Source of the DNA: Bifidobacterium anseris
GTDB taxonomy: Bacteria; Actinomycetota; Actinomycetes; Actinomycetales; Bifidobacteriaceae
Assembly: GCF_002860345.1 (NCBI RefSeq)
Contig: NZ_NMYC01000003.1
Coordinates: 156,997-220,996, forward strand
Direction: 5' to 3'
Length of the DNA: 64,000 bases
The notes below the pieces were generated by a model. The model made no database searches. It saw nothing but the letters and a program-made list of their open reading frames with translations, and had not been told where the DNA came from. A program made the position numbers and the translations under genes. Shown piece after piece: positions 18,577 to 28,233 of this stretch (position 1 is the first letter of the stretch; each line of letters opens with the position of its first letter).

Positions 18577-19512
18577 TCACACCTCCCCGTCGAGCACATG
18601 ACGGAACAACGTCGGCGCGCCACCCACCTGCGTCGGATAGTGCAGCTTGTACGTCAGCTTGTTGATGTAGGTGTCCGCCGGCAGCGCCGGCTTCGCTTTC
18701 ACCTGATCGAGCTGCTCGGACATGTCGAAGCTGGCGCTGTTGTTCTCCGGGACGGCGTCGATCATCGCCTTAACCTGCGGGATGTGCGTGTAGGCGTTGT
18801 AGATGAACGAGTCGAACAGGAAGTATTCGGGGACGGCGTCGATGACGGAGAACACCTTGACGAAGCAGTCGTAGATGTATTTCATGAACGGGTTGCCGGG
18901 CACCGAGGCGAGGCAGTAGGTCGTCCACGGATACTCGGCGTGCTTCGAATTGATCGAATAGAACGGGTATTTGCCGAAATCGTCGGACAGATCGCCGGTC
19001 AGATACAGCGTGGAATCGAGCCACACTCCCCCATGCCGGTACAGCAGCATGACGCGCAGCGCATTGCAGAACGCGTTGATCGTCAAGGTCCCGGCTTCGC
19101 GACGCCGCACGAGCACCGGATCGATCTGCGCGTATTCACTGTAGTTGTCCTTCGTGATGATGATGACCTTGCGGCCGTTCGCATGCCTGACGATGCTGTC
19201 GATGCAGGCGCGCACAACCGGTGGCGTATGCTCGTCGAGCCCCTGCCACCAAGCCACCCAGATCGGGCCGTCGTTGGTCGTCGGCAACGACGCCATCCCC
19301 TCGGCGTCGAAGGGGATCGTCGCCATCTCCTTGCGCCACAGCGCATTATTGAACATCGCGTAGTAGCGGTCCTTGCATCGATGCGTGCAGTGATACAGCA
19401 CGCCCCATGCCGCGATGCCGGGCCCCAGCAGCTTCGTGCAATTCTTCGCGGCGGACGCGATCTTGGAGAGCCGGTCAGGAAGATTGTGCAATATCGACAT
19501 GGGCACCATCAT
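18577..19512 (-). CDS. Capsular polysaccharide synthesis glycosyltransferase (Caps_synth type)
   Basis: 311-residue transferase of the capsular-synthesis/OCH1-like group. It shows NDGPIWVAWWQGLDEHTPP, then the DXD-like motif in GGVWLDSTLYL and a C-terminal ALPADTYINKLTY. Sugar and linkage are unknown. It is a clear paralogue of the gene at 23524-24438. The start is ambiguous among ATGs at 19512, 19509 and 19500, none with a clear SD. Confidence 0.82.
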   Translation of the reverse strand: MMVPMSILHNLPDRLSKIASAAKNCTKLLGPGIAAWGVLYHCTHRCKDRYYAMFNNALWRKEMATIPFDAEGMASLPTTNDGPIWVAWWQGLDEHTPPVVRACIDSIVRHANGRKVIIITKDNYSEYAQIDPVLVRRREAGTLTINAFCNALRVMLLYRHGGVWLDSTLYLTGDLSDDFGKYPFYSINSKHAEYPWTTYCLASVPGNPFMKYIYDCFVKVFSVIDAVPEYFLFDSFIYNAYTHIPQVKAMIDAVPENNSASFDMSEQLDQVKAKPALPADTYINKLTYKLHYPTQVGGAPTLFRHVLDGEV

Positions 19513-19558
19513 ACGTTGGGCGTTGTCTTAGCGAACAGGACAAGAGATTGGCAGAGTA

Positions 19559-20653
19559 TCAGCCTCGCCGCAGCTTGGTCCACAGCAACGTCGCCATTGC
19601 GCCGTTCATCATCGGATTAGTCAGCGCCGCATAGCGGATGCGTTCGCCGCGGGACAACGCGCGCTTGTCGATCCTGCGCATCCTCGGACGCAATGCGCGC
19701 ATGCACTGCGCGCAGGCGCGGCGCGCGTCGCGCAGCCGGCGCGGATGGCCGGCGGCCGCGGCCTTGAGCTCCTGGAAGTACAGGTTGAGCTGTTCGGCGT
19801 TCCACGCCCGGTACAACGCCTCGTCGTCGAGCAGGCCGTAGGCGTCGAGCAGGGACGCGCACTCGTCGATCGCATGATGGAAGGTGCCTTGGCGGATGCC
19901 GCCAAAGGTATGCGCCATCAGATCGCTGACGCGGTAATAATAGCCGGCGTAATCCAGATACACGATACGGTGCGCGTCATGGAAGGCCTGAATGTTGAAC
20001 AGATTGTCCTCCATGCGCGACAGCTGCGGATCGAAACGCAGCGCGTTGCCGGTGATGAACGCGTGGCGGTACAGCTTGCCCCACGGCACGCCGATGGCCG
20101 TCACGAAGCCGTCGGGCTGAAGATGGGAGCCATCGAGCAACTGGTGGAACAGCGGCTTCTTCTCCTCCATCGTGCACGCGGTGAACGATGCCGGGAAGAA
20201 ATGCTGGCGCACTTTGCGTTCGCCGTCGCATGCGATGCAGGTGCTCATCACGATGTCGGGGACGTCGTGTGCGACGTCGCATGCGTCGTACAACGTGCGC
20301 AGATAGTCGTCCGCGACGTAGTCGTCCGGGTCGATGAAGCAGATCCATGCGCCGCGCGCATGCGCGAGCCCGGTGTTGCGCGCCGCGGAGACGCCGCCGT
20401 TGGGTTGCCGTACGAGCCGGATGCGCGCATCGCGTTCGGCGATCTGCGCGATGATGGCCGCGGAGTCGTCCGTCGAGCCGTCATCCACGGCGAGCACCTC
20501 GAAATCCGTGAAGGTCTGCCTGAGCAGTGATTCCAGGCAGTCGCTGATATACGCCTGCTGGTTGTAGACCGGTATGACGATCGACACCGCCGGCGCGGCC
20601 GCCTGATCATCCGGATGCGTCGCGACGTTCGCGTCGACGTTGCCGTCGGTCAT
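19559..20653 (-). CDS. GT2 family glycosyltransferase
   Basis: 364-residue processive-type GT2 enzyme. The GT-A domain begins VSIVIPVYNQQAYISDCLES, continues LAVDDGSTDDS, then NGGVSAARNTGL and the DXD-type motif CFIDPDDYV. The C-terminal third is a helical region typical of capsule GT2 enzymes. The ATG at 20653 overlaps the previous stop (ATGA) and follows GAGGAG. The longer open frame upstream lies inside the neighbouring gene. Confidence 0.88.
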   Translation of the reverse strand: MTDGNVDANVATHPDDQAAAPAVSIVIPVYNQQAYISDCLESLLRQTFTDFEVLAVDDGSTDDSAAIIAQIAERDARIRLVRQPNGGVSAARNTGLAHARGAWICFIDPDDYVADDYLRTLYDACDVAHDVPDIVMSTCIACDGERKVRQHFFPASFTACTMEEKKPLFHQLLDGSHLQPDGFVTAIGVPWGKLYRHAFITGNALRFDPQLSRMEDNLFNIQAFHDAHRIVYLDYAGYYYRVSDLMAHTFGGIRQGTFHHAIDECASLLDAYGLLDDEALYRAWNAEQLNLYFQELKAAAAGHPRRLRDARRACAQCMRALRPRMRRIDKRALSRGERIRYAALTNPMMNGAMATLLWTKLRRG

Positions 20654-21546
20654 TTGCGATACTCCTCGATATGCATGCGCACGCCATCGCGGATGCCGCG
20701 GCAGTATGCGCTGAGTTTGGCGACGCGGTGGCCTTCGAACACCAATGACAGCACCATCAGCATCGGAATCTCCGTCAGTCCTTCCAGACCGGTCCACCGA
20801 TGGTACTTCTTCCAGAAGATGATGCGGTTGCGTGCCTGATAGTAGCAGCGTATCGGACCGTAGCCGAGTTTGTACAGCGGCTGCCACACGATCTTGCCTC
20901 CGGGACCGCGTCGCGGCACCCTGACGAAGGTCTTCTCTGATTTGCCTTTCTCATGGATCAGGCAGGCGCGGTTGTCCTTAACGATCGTGTATCCGTTGAG
21001 CAGCAGCCGTTCGTTGAAATCGAAGTCAACATAATCGATGAACAGCGCATCGTCGAAACCACCGACGGCGAGCGCCGCCTCGACGTCGTTGAGCGTGCCG
21101 GAGGTGATCGCGCCGTGCTTGGCCGCGTGCGTGAGCCGTTCGAGCGGCGGCATCGTCATCGCGCGGTATTCCTCCATCGTCATGCGGTTGCGGTCGAGGA
21201 TGAAGGGGCTGACCATCGCCACGTCGCCGCTCAGATGCCGTTCGAGTTCGTCGCACATGCCTTCGGTCGGCACGCTGTCCTGATCGAGCATCAGGATATG
21301 TGCGTATCCGCCGTCATGCGCGGCCGCAAGCAGCTGGTTGAGCGCGAACGCGATGCCGCGGTTCTCGGTGTCGGCGATCACATGCACATTGTCGAATTCG
21401 CCTTCGCACAGCGCATGCACGTCCTGCGCGTTCGCGGAGCCGTTGTCGTAGACGAACACCTGCCGCACCTGCGGCGCGGTGGCGCGCAGATTCGCCCGCA
21501 ACCGTTCGATCTCGGGGTTGAAGGCGACGATTCCAGCACAACGCAT
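20650..21546 (-). CDS. Rhamnosyltransferase-like GT2 enzyme
   Basis: 298-residue GT2 protein with the layout of bacterial rhamnosyltransferases: GIVAFNPEIERL at the N-terminus, VYDNGSAN, NRGIAFALNQ, LMLDQDSVP as the DXD motif and FIDYVDFDFNERL for acceptor or base. Given the neighbouring rmlBCDA genes, transfer of rhamnose is likely but not proven. Its stop overlaps the next gene's start by 4 nt. Confidence 0.86.
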   Translation of the reverse strand: MRCAGIVAFNPEIERLRANLRATAPQVRQVFVYDNGSANAQDVHALCEGEFDNVHVIADTENRGIAFALNQLLAAAHDGGYAHILMLDQDSVPTEGMCDELERHLSGDVAMVSPFILDRNRMTMEEYRAMTMPPLERLTHAAKHGAITSGTLNDVEAALAVGGFDDALFIDYVDFDFNERLLLNGYTIVKDNRACLIHEKGKSEKTFVRVPRRGPGGKIVWQPLYKLGYGPIRCYYQARNRIIFWKKYHRWTGLEGLTEIPMLMVLSLVFEGHRVAKLSAYCRGIRDGVRMHIEEYRK

Positions 21547-21595
21547 CAGCGTGGTTCCTCGATTCTGTGAAGACTGTTTGGGCCGCTCGCGGACA

Positions 21596-22360
21596 TCAGA
21601 TCCTGTGCAGATACATGAGCGATTTGACGCGCGACCTCAGATTCGCCTTCCATGCCGTTTCGTCCGGCATGTACACCGGGTAGCGTTTGACGTTCAGCTG
21701 CTGGGCGTCCACCCAGATGTTGAGCAGACGTTCGGCGAGGAAGCCGTACAGACGCCTGTTGTAGGCGTCGTATCCGGAGACGTCGAGCATCGCTCGTGCC
21801 TCGTCGAGAATGCCGAACAGCCATGTCATGTAGGCGTCGAAGCGCGGTGCGGACATGACGAACATGTTGTAGCAGCTCAGGTCGTGCCTGCGCATCAGCG
21901 CGTCGAAGGCTGGCACGAACTGGGGCGTGCGGCGGTTGACGATCGCGCGGACTGTCTTGAGGTCGTCGATGTTGTGGAACTGCGCGAACTGCGTGCCGAT
22001 CGTCTTCGTCAGCACCCACGGCTCGGGCAGTATGATGTCATACCGCTGCAGATCCTGCGAGAGCACCGATGCGGGGACGATCCGTGTCTTGTGGTGGTCG
22101 GTGTAAAAGTAGCGGCGGTAATGCACGAATCCGACGTTGTCGTCGCCCAGATTCGCGTTCTTCCACACCCAATACTGCGCCGTCAGTTCGCAGAACTCGG
22201 GATTAAGCGCGGAGATGTTGTCGCCCGTGTCGTCGCGCACCGCGATCGACGCAGTGTTGTTTGCGGCGCCGGCCAGGATCGGCGTGTAACCTTCCAGGTT
22301 CGGGGCGTCGAAGTCCTTGTGGGAGACGATGTACATCTGGGTGGGTTTCAGCTCCTGCAT
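21596..22360 (-). CDS. DUF4422 glycosyltransferase-like protein
   Basis: 254-residue DUF4422 protein. This family is found in capsule loci and is thought to be glycosyltransferases. Motifs are YIVSHKDFDAPN, YWVWKNA, VGFVHYRRYF and SCYNMFVMSAPRFDAYMTW. The ATG at 22360 (MQELKPT) follows AGGGGA at good spacing; an ATG at 22375 overlaps the previous stop but lacks an SD. Sugar and linkage cannot be read from the sequence. Confidence 0.83.
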   Translation of the reverse strand: MQELKPTQMYIVSHKDFDAPNLEGYTPILAGAANNTASIAVRDDTGDNISALNPEFCELTAQYWVWKNANLGDDNVGFVHYRRYFYTDHHKTRIVPASVLSQDLQRYDIILPEPWVLTKTIGTQFAQFHNIDDLKTVRAIVNRRTPQFVPAFDALMRRHDLSCYNMFVMSAPRFDAYMTWLFGILDEARAMLDVSGYDAYNRRLYGFLAERLLNIWVDAQQLNVKRYPVYMPDETAWKANLRSRVKSLMYLHRI

Positions 22361-22371
22361 CGGTTGTCCCC

Positions 22372-23256
22372 TCATGCGCGACGCGCCGCGCGTTTGGCGT
22401 CGATCTTGCCTTTGCGGTTGCCGACATAGCGGAACACGCAATCGATGAAGAACGAGCCCATGTCGATGATCCTGCCTTGGGCGAGCAGTCCCTTCATCGT
22501 ATGGCCCACCATCGCGAAGCCTTCGCCGGTGATCGGCGCCGAGCCGAGGATGTCGCGGTGCTTCTCCATCTCCACGCCCTGCAGATAGTTGCGCTTGTAC
22601 TGCTGCCGCCATGTGAAATTGTGCGAATGGATGACCGCCGCCTGTGCCTCGTAGACGACATGCCACCCGGCATGCAGCAGGCGCGCCGCGATGAACATGT
22701 CCTCGTTCGTCAGCACCGGGTTCTCGAAGCCGCCTACCTCAAGATACGCGGTGCGCCGGTAGGCGGCGCAGACGTCGGAAGCACGGAACGCGTTGATGCC
22801 CAGACGCCGCACATCCTGCGGCGTAATGGTGAAGGAACTCGGCCCATAGGTGAATTCCCTGACGAGCGTCTCCGCCGGGCGCGCATCGGCGCGTGGTATC
22901 TGACGGCCGTAGACGAGCGCGACACGCTCCTGCTTGAACGGCGCGAGCACGGCATCGATGTATTGGTCGCTTTCGGGAAGCGCGTCCTGCGTAAGGAACA
23001 GCACAAAATCGCCGCTGCTTTCGCGTAGGGCCATGTCCCTCGTGCCCCCGTGGTTGAAATCCTTGCGGTCGATGACGATAAGACGCACTTCGGGATGACG
23101 GCGCACGAGGTCACGCGTGTCGTCGTCGGAGGAGGAGTCCACGACGATGATTTCGTCGGGCACCCTGCGCTGATGCTCCAAGCTGGTCAGCAGATCGTCA
23201 ATCATCGTTCCCGCATTCAGCGTGGGGATGATGACTGAAACATTCGTCTGAGGCAT
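22372..23256 (-). CDS. GT2 family glycosyltransferase (rhamnosyltransferase-like)
   Basis: 294-residue GT2 enzyme with VSVIIPTLNAGTMIDDLL, IIVVDSSSDDDT, FNHGGTRDMAL and LTQDALPES as the DXD-type motif. The tail is NEDMFIAARLLHAGW, then HSHNFTWRQQYKRN. The HGGTRD pattern is common in rhamnosyltransferases of streptococcal and bifidobacterial EPS loci. A 267-bp gap, longer than elsewhere in this operon, separates it from the gene upstream; an internal promoter is possible, but I see no clear box. Confidence 0.86.
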   Translation of the reverse strand: MPQTNVSVIIPTLNAGTMIDDLLTSLEHQRRVPDEIIVVDSSSDDDTRDLVRRHPEVRLIVIDRKDFNHGGTRDMALRESSGDFVLFLTQDALPESDQYIDAVLAPFKQERVALVYGRQIPRADARPAETLVREFTYGPSSFTITPQDVRRLGINAFRASDVCAAYRRTAYLEVGGFENPVLTNEDMFIAARLLHAGWHVVYEAQAAVIHSHNFTWRQQYKRNYLQGVEMEKHRDILGSAPITGEGFAMVGHTMKGLLAQGRIIDMGSFFIDCVFRYVGNRKGKIDAKRAARRA

Positions 23257-23523
23257 CCTGGATTCCTTTCGGGAGCACCTATCACTTCTGCGCGCACCGA
23301 TTGCGTATTCGTCCTGTACGTCACCAGTGTAATCAACGCACGGTATGCAGCCTGCGTATCGCCATGAGCATGGCGGCGCGGCATGGCGACGAGCCTTTCA
23401 GGCGATGATTACGAGTGGCCATCGTAGCACACGAAGCTCGAATGCCTCCATGCCGGCGGCTTCGTCGGCATATCCTTGGCATATTGTGGGCACATCGTCA
23501 GCACATGGGAAGCGCCGTATCGT

Positions 23524-24438
23524 TCACAGCGTGCCGTCGAGCACCGCGCCGTACACGGTATGCGCGGCGGGAATCTGCTGCACGTTCTTATAGGAGAGCT
23601 TGTACGCATAGGTGTCGGCCGGCAGGTCCACGCTCGCATCGGCGAGCTTGCCCGCAAGATACAGCCGATGCAGGTTGTTGACCGGCTCCGCGTCGATCAT
23701 CGCGCGCACCTGCGGGATATGCGTATACGCGGCGGAGAGCATCACGTCGATCATGAAATAGTCGGGGATGTGGTCGGTCAGCCCATACAGCGCGACGAAG
23801 GCCTGCAGCATATAGGAGAACAATGGATTCCCCTGCTTGCCTCCCATGAAGTAGCCGGTCCAGTTGCGCGTGGGCGCGCTCTGATGGTTCGGAATCGAAT
23901 AGAACGTGTATCGCCTGACGTCGTCGGACAGGTCGGCGGTCAGATACATCGTCGCGTCCATCCACATGCCGCCATGCTCCTTCAACACGGCGAAACGGAC
24001 GATGTCGGACAAGGTCGTGATCGTGACCTTGCCGTCGTGCACCTTGCGCATGATCGACGGATCCAGCGACGCGTACTGCTCGACCGTGTCCTTCGTGATG
24101 AGGCGGACCTCGCGCCCGCTGGCGTGACGCTTGATGCTGTCAATGCAGGCGCGGACGATCGGGGGCTCGGAGCCGTCCAGACCCTGCCACCACATGACCC
24201 ATATGGGTCCGTCATTGGTCACGGGCATCGTGGCGAGCGCGTCGGCGTCAAAGGGGATGTCCTTCATGAAGCGCTTCCATGACGCCTCGACGAGCTTGGC
24301 ATAATATGCACCGATATTACGATGTGCCAGATGATGCATCAGGCTCGTCATCCCCATCCGCGGCCCGAACAGGCGGGTCGCGCTGCACACGTACTGCAGC
24401 TTCGTGCGGATCTTCCCCATCGTCGACGACCATCCCAT
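23524..24438 (-). CDS. Capsular polysaccharide synthesis glycosyltransferase (Caps_synth type), paralogue
   Basis: 304-residue protein closely related to the gene at 18577-19512. Shared blocks are NDGPIWVMWWQGLDGSEPP, VRACIDSIKRHASGR, HGGMWMDATMYLTADLSDD and DLPADTYAYKLSY. The DXD-like acidic motif is kept. The start at 24438 (MGWSSTM) follows GAGGGAA; a longer open frame from 24498 has no RBS. Two copies in one operon suggest duplication followed by divergence toward different acceptors. Confidence 0.83.
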   Translation of the reverse strand: MGWSSTMGKIRTKLQYVCSATRLFGPRMGMTSLMHHLAHRNIGAYYAKLVEASWKRFMKDIPFDADALATMPVTNDGPIWVMWWQGLDGSEPPIVRACIDSIKRHASGREVRLITKDTVEQYASLDPSIMRKVHDGKVTITTLSDIVRFAVLKEHGGMWMDATMYLTADLSDDVRRYTFYSIPNHQSAPTRNWTGYFMGGKQGNPLFSYMLQAFVALYGLTDHIPDYFMIDVMLSAAYTHIPQVRAMIDAEPVNNLHRLYLAGKLADASVDLPADTYAYKLSYKNVQQIPAAHTVYGAVLDGTL

Positions 24439-24538
24439 CGCGTTCCCTCGAATTACGTTTACATTCCAACAGCAAGATGCAAGATGGATGGACGCCACGC
24501 GTTGACCAACACTCGACGTCCATCAGCTGAATCACAGC

Positions 24539-25786
24539 TCAATCGCGCTTGAACAGGTCTCGCGTATAGACCTTGTTCGCGACGTCGGTGAGTTCGTCGT
24601 TCCAGCGGTTGGCGACGATGATCGTCGCCGCGTCCTTGAACGCGTCGAGGTCATGCGTGACCGGGCTGCCGAAGAACTCCTCGTCGTCCAGCGTCGGCTC
24701 GTAGACGACGACCGGAACGCCCTTCGCCTTGATGCGCTTCATGATGCCCTGGATGCTCGACTGGCGGAAGTTGTCCGAGCCGGACTTCATCGTCAGGCGG
24801 TAGATGCCGACGGTCGGCTTCTCGGCGCCTTCGATCTTCGCGAGGATCTGTTCGGCGATGAAGTCCTTGCGCGTGCCGTTGGACGCGACGATCGCCTCGA
24901 TGAGGTTCTGCGGCACATCCGCGTAGTTCGCGAGCAGCTGCTTCGAATCCTTCGGCAGGCAGTATCCGCCGTATCCGAAGGACGGGTTGTTGTAATGGCC
25001 TCCGATACGCGGATCGAGGCAGACGCCGCGGATGATCTCGGCCGTGTTGAGGCCGCGCGATTCGGCATAGGTGTCCAGCTCGTTGAAATAGGCGACGCGC
25101 AACGCCAGGAAGGTGTTGGCGAACAGTTTGATCGCCTCGGCCTCGGTCGTGCCGCACACCAGTTCGGGAATGCCGGTCGTGCCGTCCGCATTCACGCGCT
25201 CATGCTCCTCCGGCGCCGCGCCCTGCGCGAGCAGATTCGCGAAGACGTGCGCCGCTTCGACGGCCTGCTCGTCGTCCATCGGCGCGCCGACGACGATGCG
25301 CGACGGATGCAGGTTGTCGTACAGCGCGTGACCCTCGCGCAGGAACTCCGGGGAGAAGATGATCTTCTCGTCGCCGGTCTTCTCGCGCAGCTGCGCCGTG
25401 TAACCGACCGGAATCGTCGACTTGATGACGATCCAGCAGTCCGGGTCGTATTCGCGAATCGCCTTGATCGCCGCTTCGACGCTCGAGGTGTCGAAGTAGT
25501 TCTTCTTCGGGTCGTAGTTCGTCGGCGTCGCGACGACCGCGTAGTCGGCGCCGGTGTAGGCCACGGCCGGATCGGTCGTCGCCTGGAAGTCGAGTTCCAT
25601 CGTACCGTCACGCTTGCCATCGAGGAAGCGCGTGATCTCCACGTCCACAATCGGGCTCGTGCACTCGTTGAGCATCTCGACCTTCTTCGGGACGATGTCC
25701 AACGCATGCACCTCGTTGTGCTGCGCGAGCAGCAATGCCACGGACAGGCCCACATAGCCGGTGCCGGCAACCGCAATCTTCATCAT
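24539..25786 (-). CDS. ugd: UDP-glucose 6-dehydrogenase
   Basis: 415-residue NAD-dependent dehydrogenase oxidising UDP-glucose to UDP-glucuronate for EPS. The N-terminal Rossmann motif is [11 protein letters not shown]. The catalytic cysteine is Cys276 in [13 protein letters not shown], and a central [15 protein letters not shown] helix follows family order. It is second in the cluster, 43 bp after the priming transferase. The product suggests an acidic polysaccharide. Confidence 0.95.
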   Translation of the reverse strand: MMKIAVAGTGYVGLSVALLLAQHNEVHALDIVPKKVEMLNECTSPIVDVEITRFLDGKRDGTMELDFQATTDPAVAYTGADYAVVATPTNYDPKKNYFDTSSVEAAIKAIREYDPDCWIVIKSTIPVGYTAQLREKTGDEKIIFSPEFLREGHALYDNLHPSRIVVGAPMDDEQAVEAAHVFANLLAQGAAPEEHERVNADGTTGIPELVCGTTEAEAIKLFANTFLALRVAYFNELDTYAESRGLNTAEIIRGVCLDPRIGGHYNNPSFGYGGYCLPKDSKQLLANYADVPQNLIEAIVASNGTRKDFIAEQILAKIEGAEKPTVGIYRLTMKSGSDNFRQSSIQGIMKRIKAKGVPVVVYEPTLDDEEFFGSPVTHDLDAFKDAATIIVANRWNDELTDVANKVYTRDLFKRD

Positions 25787-25829
25787 GTTCTCGATTCTTC
25801 TGGTTTCGGTTTGGTTGGTTTATTGTTGC

Positions 25830-27365
25830 TCAGTACGCGCCGTGCGGATGCACGACGATGCCGATCGTGCGCAGGATGTAGACGACGTCACCAAGGACGC
25901 TCCAATCCTGCACGTAGCTCACATCGAGCTGACGGCTTTCCTCTTCGTTCAGGTCGTTACGGCCGGAGACCTGCCACGGACCGGTGATGCCCGGCTTGAC
26001 CAACAGGCGCGTCGCATAGACCTGATCGTATTCCTCGACTTCGAAGTCACGCTGCGGACGGGGGCCCACGACGCTCATCGAACCCGTGAACACGTCGAAG
26101 AACTGCGGCAGCTCATCGAGGCTCGTCTTGCGGATGAAGTTGCCGACCTTCGTGATGCGCGGATCATGCTTGAGCTTGTAGCGTGCGCCCATCTCCTGAC
26201 CATTCGCTTCGAGCACTTCCTTGAGATGCTTGTCGGCGTCCACACGCATCGAGCGGAACTTGTGGATATAGAACGGCTTGCCATGCAAACCGATGCGTTC
26301 CTGCTTGTAGAAGATCGGGCCGCCGTCCTCGATTTTGATCGCCAATGCGACGATGAGCATGATCGGCGACGACAGGATGATCGCGATCGACGAGACGATC
26401 AGGTCGAAGATGCGCTTCTTGATGCGCGACGCCGGCGAATACTGCGGCAGGCTGATCGTCATGATGCTCATGCCCTGGATGTTGCGCATCTGCGTCGCGT
26501 GCTCGGCGATGTCGAGCGCCGACGTGATCAGCGCGATCTCCAGATTGAGGGCCTCCATCTGCACGGCGAAGGTGCTCAAGTTGTCGGAGAAGCGATCGAG
26601 CACATCGGTGACCATGACGGTCTGCGCGCCGGTCTGCGCGATGCGCGCGGCGAGGTCGTCGCCGTAGGTGATTGGCTGGATGAACTCGCCCCAGGCCTCC
26701 TCCACCTCGGCCTTGAGCAGATTACGGTCCGGATCTGCCTCGATGAGTCCGGAGACCGGGTTCACGCGAATCGGGCAGACACGAACCGGCTTGTAGTTGA
26801 GCTGCTTGCGCTGGTTGAGGAACTTGAGAATCTGTCCGATGCCCTCCGGAGAGCCGACGATAACGGTCGGATAGGCGTATTCGCCCTTGCGGTGGCGCGC
26901 CGTCAGGAACATCCTCGCGACCATGCGCACGATCATCTCAACGATCCAGACACACAGGCAGGTCACAGTGACATCGGCCAGCGAAATCGTCGTCTGCATG
27001 ATGTAGTTGACGGCGCAGATGCTGATCCAGCTGATGCACGTCGCCTTGAGCAGCAGGACATTGAGCTGGTAGCCGTCGGCGAACACATGACGGTGGTAGA
27101 CGCCGGCAACGCGCGCGCAGAACACCCAGATGATCGCGCATACCGCCGCGTACAGGTACGGATTGATCGTGACGTTCCACTGCAGGCGCGTTGTGAAGAC
27201 GCGCATCTCTCTGTACATCGCCATGACACCCAGATTCACGCAGAAGAACACCAGCGCGTCGAACACCATGAGCGCAAGGTTCATGACGAATCGCCATTGC
27301 AACACCTTGGCGGATTGGCGGTCGACCTGCTGAGCCAGTTGCGCGTCGCTCTGCGTTCCGCTCAT
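25830..27365 (-). CDS. Priming undecaprenyl-phosphate sugar-phosphate transferase (CpsD/WbaP type)
   Basis: 511-residue membrane enzyme that starts EPS synthesis by moving a sugar-1-phosphate to undecaprenyl phosphate. The N-terminal half has about five transmembrane helices and a nucleotide-binding-like middle ([11 protein letters not shown]). The C-terminal catalytic domain begins [18 protein letters not shown] and carries [21 protein letters not shown] and VGPRP. It heads the minus-strand EPS cluster. GAGGGAG precedes two adjacent ATGs (27368, 27365); spacing favours 27365. Confidence 0.92.
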   Translation of the reverse strand: MSGTQSDAQLAQQVDRQSAKVLQWRFVMNLALMVFDALVFFCVNLGVMAMYREMRVFTTRLQWNVTINPYLYAAVCAIIWVFCARVAGVYHRHVFADGYQLNVLLLKATCISWISICAVNYIMQTTISLADVTVTCLCVWIVEMIVRMVARMFLTARHRKGEYAYPTVIVGSPEGIGQILKFLNQRKQLNYKPVRVCPIRVNPVSGLIEADPDRNLLKAEVEEAWGEFIQPITYGDDLAARIAQTGAQTVMVTDVLDRFSDNLSTFAVQMEALNLEIALITSALDIAEHATQMRNIQGMSIMTISLPQYSPASRIKKRIFDLIVSSIAIILSSPIMLIVALAIKIEDGGPIFYKQERIGLHGKPFYIHKFRSMRVDADKHLKEVLEANGQEMGARYKLKHDPRITKVGNFIRKTSLDELPQFFDVFTGSMSVVGPRPQRDFEVEEYDQVYATRLLVKPGITGPWQVSGRNDLNEEESRQLDVSYVQDWSVLGDVVYILRTIGIVVHPHGAY

Positions 27366-27697
27366 CATTCTCCCTCTGATGAAATGACATGGTCATCTGA
27401 TGCGTAAACGACGTCGCATCACGGCACGGATCACAAGTCCCCGCGCATACGAACATTCATCATAACGCGAACCATGTTCAGGCCGTCCCCGTTGCGCACG
27501 CGTCCATACATCCGCGTAGACACCTCCGTTCGTTTCTCGAATAGTGAATAGGGAATGCCCCCTGTCTAATATTGTGTCGAGGTATCTCAACTACGCCGAG
27601 CATCCCACAGCATCCATGCGCCCACGTCAAGGCCACCACCGACACGCCTTGCACCGTTGCACGCATGACGACGGATGCCGATTCGAAGGAGGCCACG
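27366..27697. promoter_or_regulatory. Divergent intergenic region upstream of EPS cluster 1
   Basis: 332 bp between the priming transferase (minus) and the acidic protein gene (plus). It must hold the main promoter of the 15-kb EPS cluster. A minus-strand TATGAT near 27467 is the best -10 candidate, but no -35 matches at normal spacing. A weak inverted repeat (TGATGCG...CGCATCA, near 27399-27421) sits close to the transferase start. Nothing firmer is visible. Confidence 0.3.
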
Positions 27698-28183
27698 ATG
27701 GCAGAACATACGGAATACGTCGAGGATGGGGCCGACGACGTGATCGAGGAGACGACGACCGTCACGCCGGACACGCAGGACGACATCCAGACCGGCGAAA
27801 TCGACGCCGTCACCACGCAGGACGAAAGCGACGACACAATCGAGGACGACGAGCTGCATCAGTTCGAACGCCGCATCGACGAGATCCTCGCCACCGGCGA
27901 ACTCGACGAGACGCTGCGCGTCATCGACGAGAAGGGCGTCGCGCAGGTGCTGCCGGTGCTCGACACGGAGCCGATCTCGCATCTGCTCGAGGGCATCGAG
28001 GAGATCGGAGGCCGCGCGAACGTCTTCGTGCGCACCGCAGACGGCATCGCCGTGCTCAGCGTCGCCGAATACAGCCCGCAGAATCAGGAGGACGCCGCCT
28101 CGTCGGCAGACGACACCCCCACCGGCGAGACGCCGGTCGTCGACGAAGCGCAGGCCTCCGTGACGACTACCGAAGAAGACTGA
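27698..28183 (+). CDS. Hypothetical acidic protein
   Basis: 161-residue protein with strongly acidic, Thr-rich ends and a conserved-looking middle (ELHQFERRIDEILATGELDE, then a segment rich in VLPVLDTEPISHLLEGI). I do not recognise the family. There is no signal peptide or membrane helix. The start at 27698 follows AAGGAGG. It lies 50 bp upstream of the MFS exporter gene on the same strand, so the two may be cotranscribed; no functional link is evident. Confidence 0.72.
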   Translation: MAEHTEYVEDGADDVIEETTTVTPDTQDDIQTGEIDAVTTQDESDDTIEDDELHQFERRIDEILATGELDETLRVIDEKGVAQVLPVLDTEPISHLLEGIEEIGGRANVFVRTADGIAVLSVAEYSPQNQEDAASSADDTPTGETPVVDEAQASVTTTEED

Positions 28184-28233
28184 GTGAAGCAGCGGCCACC
28201 GGCGCCGCGATCCCGATAAGAACCTAGGAACGC

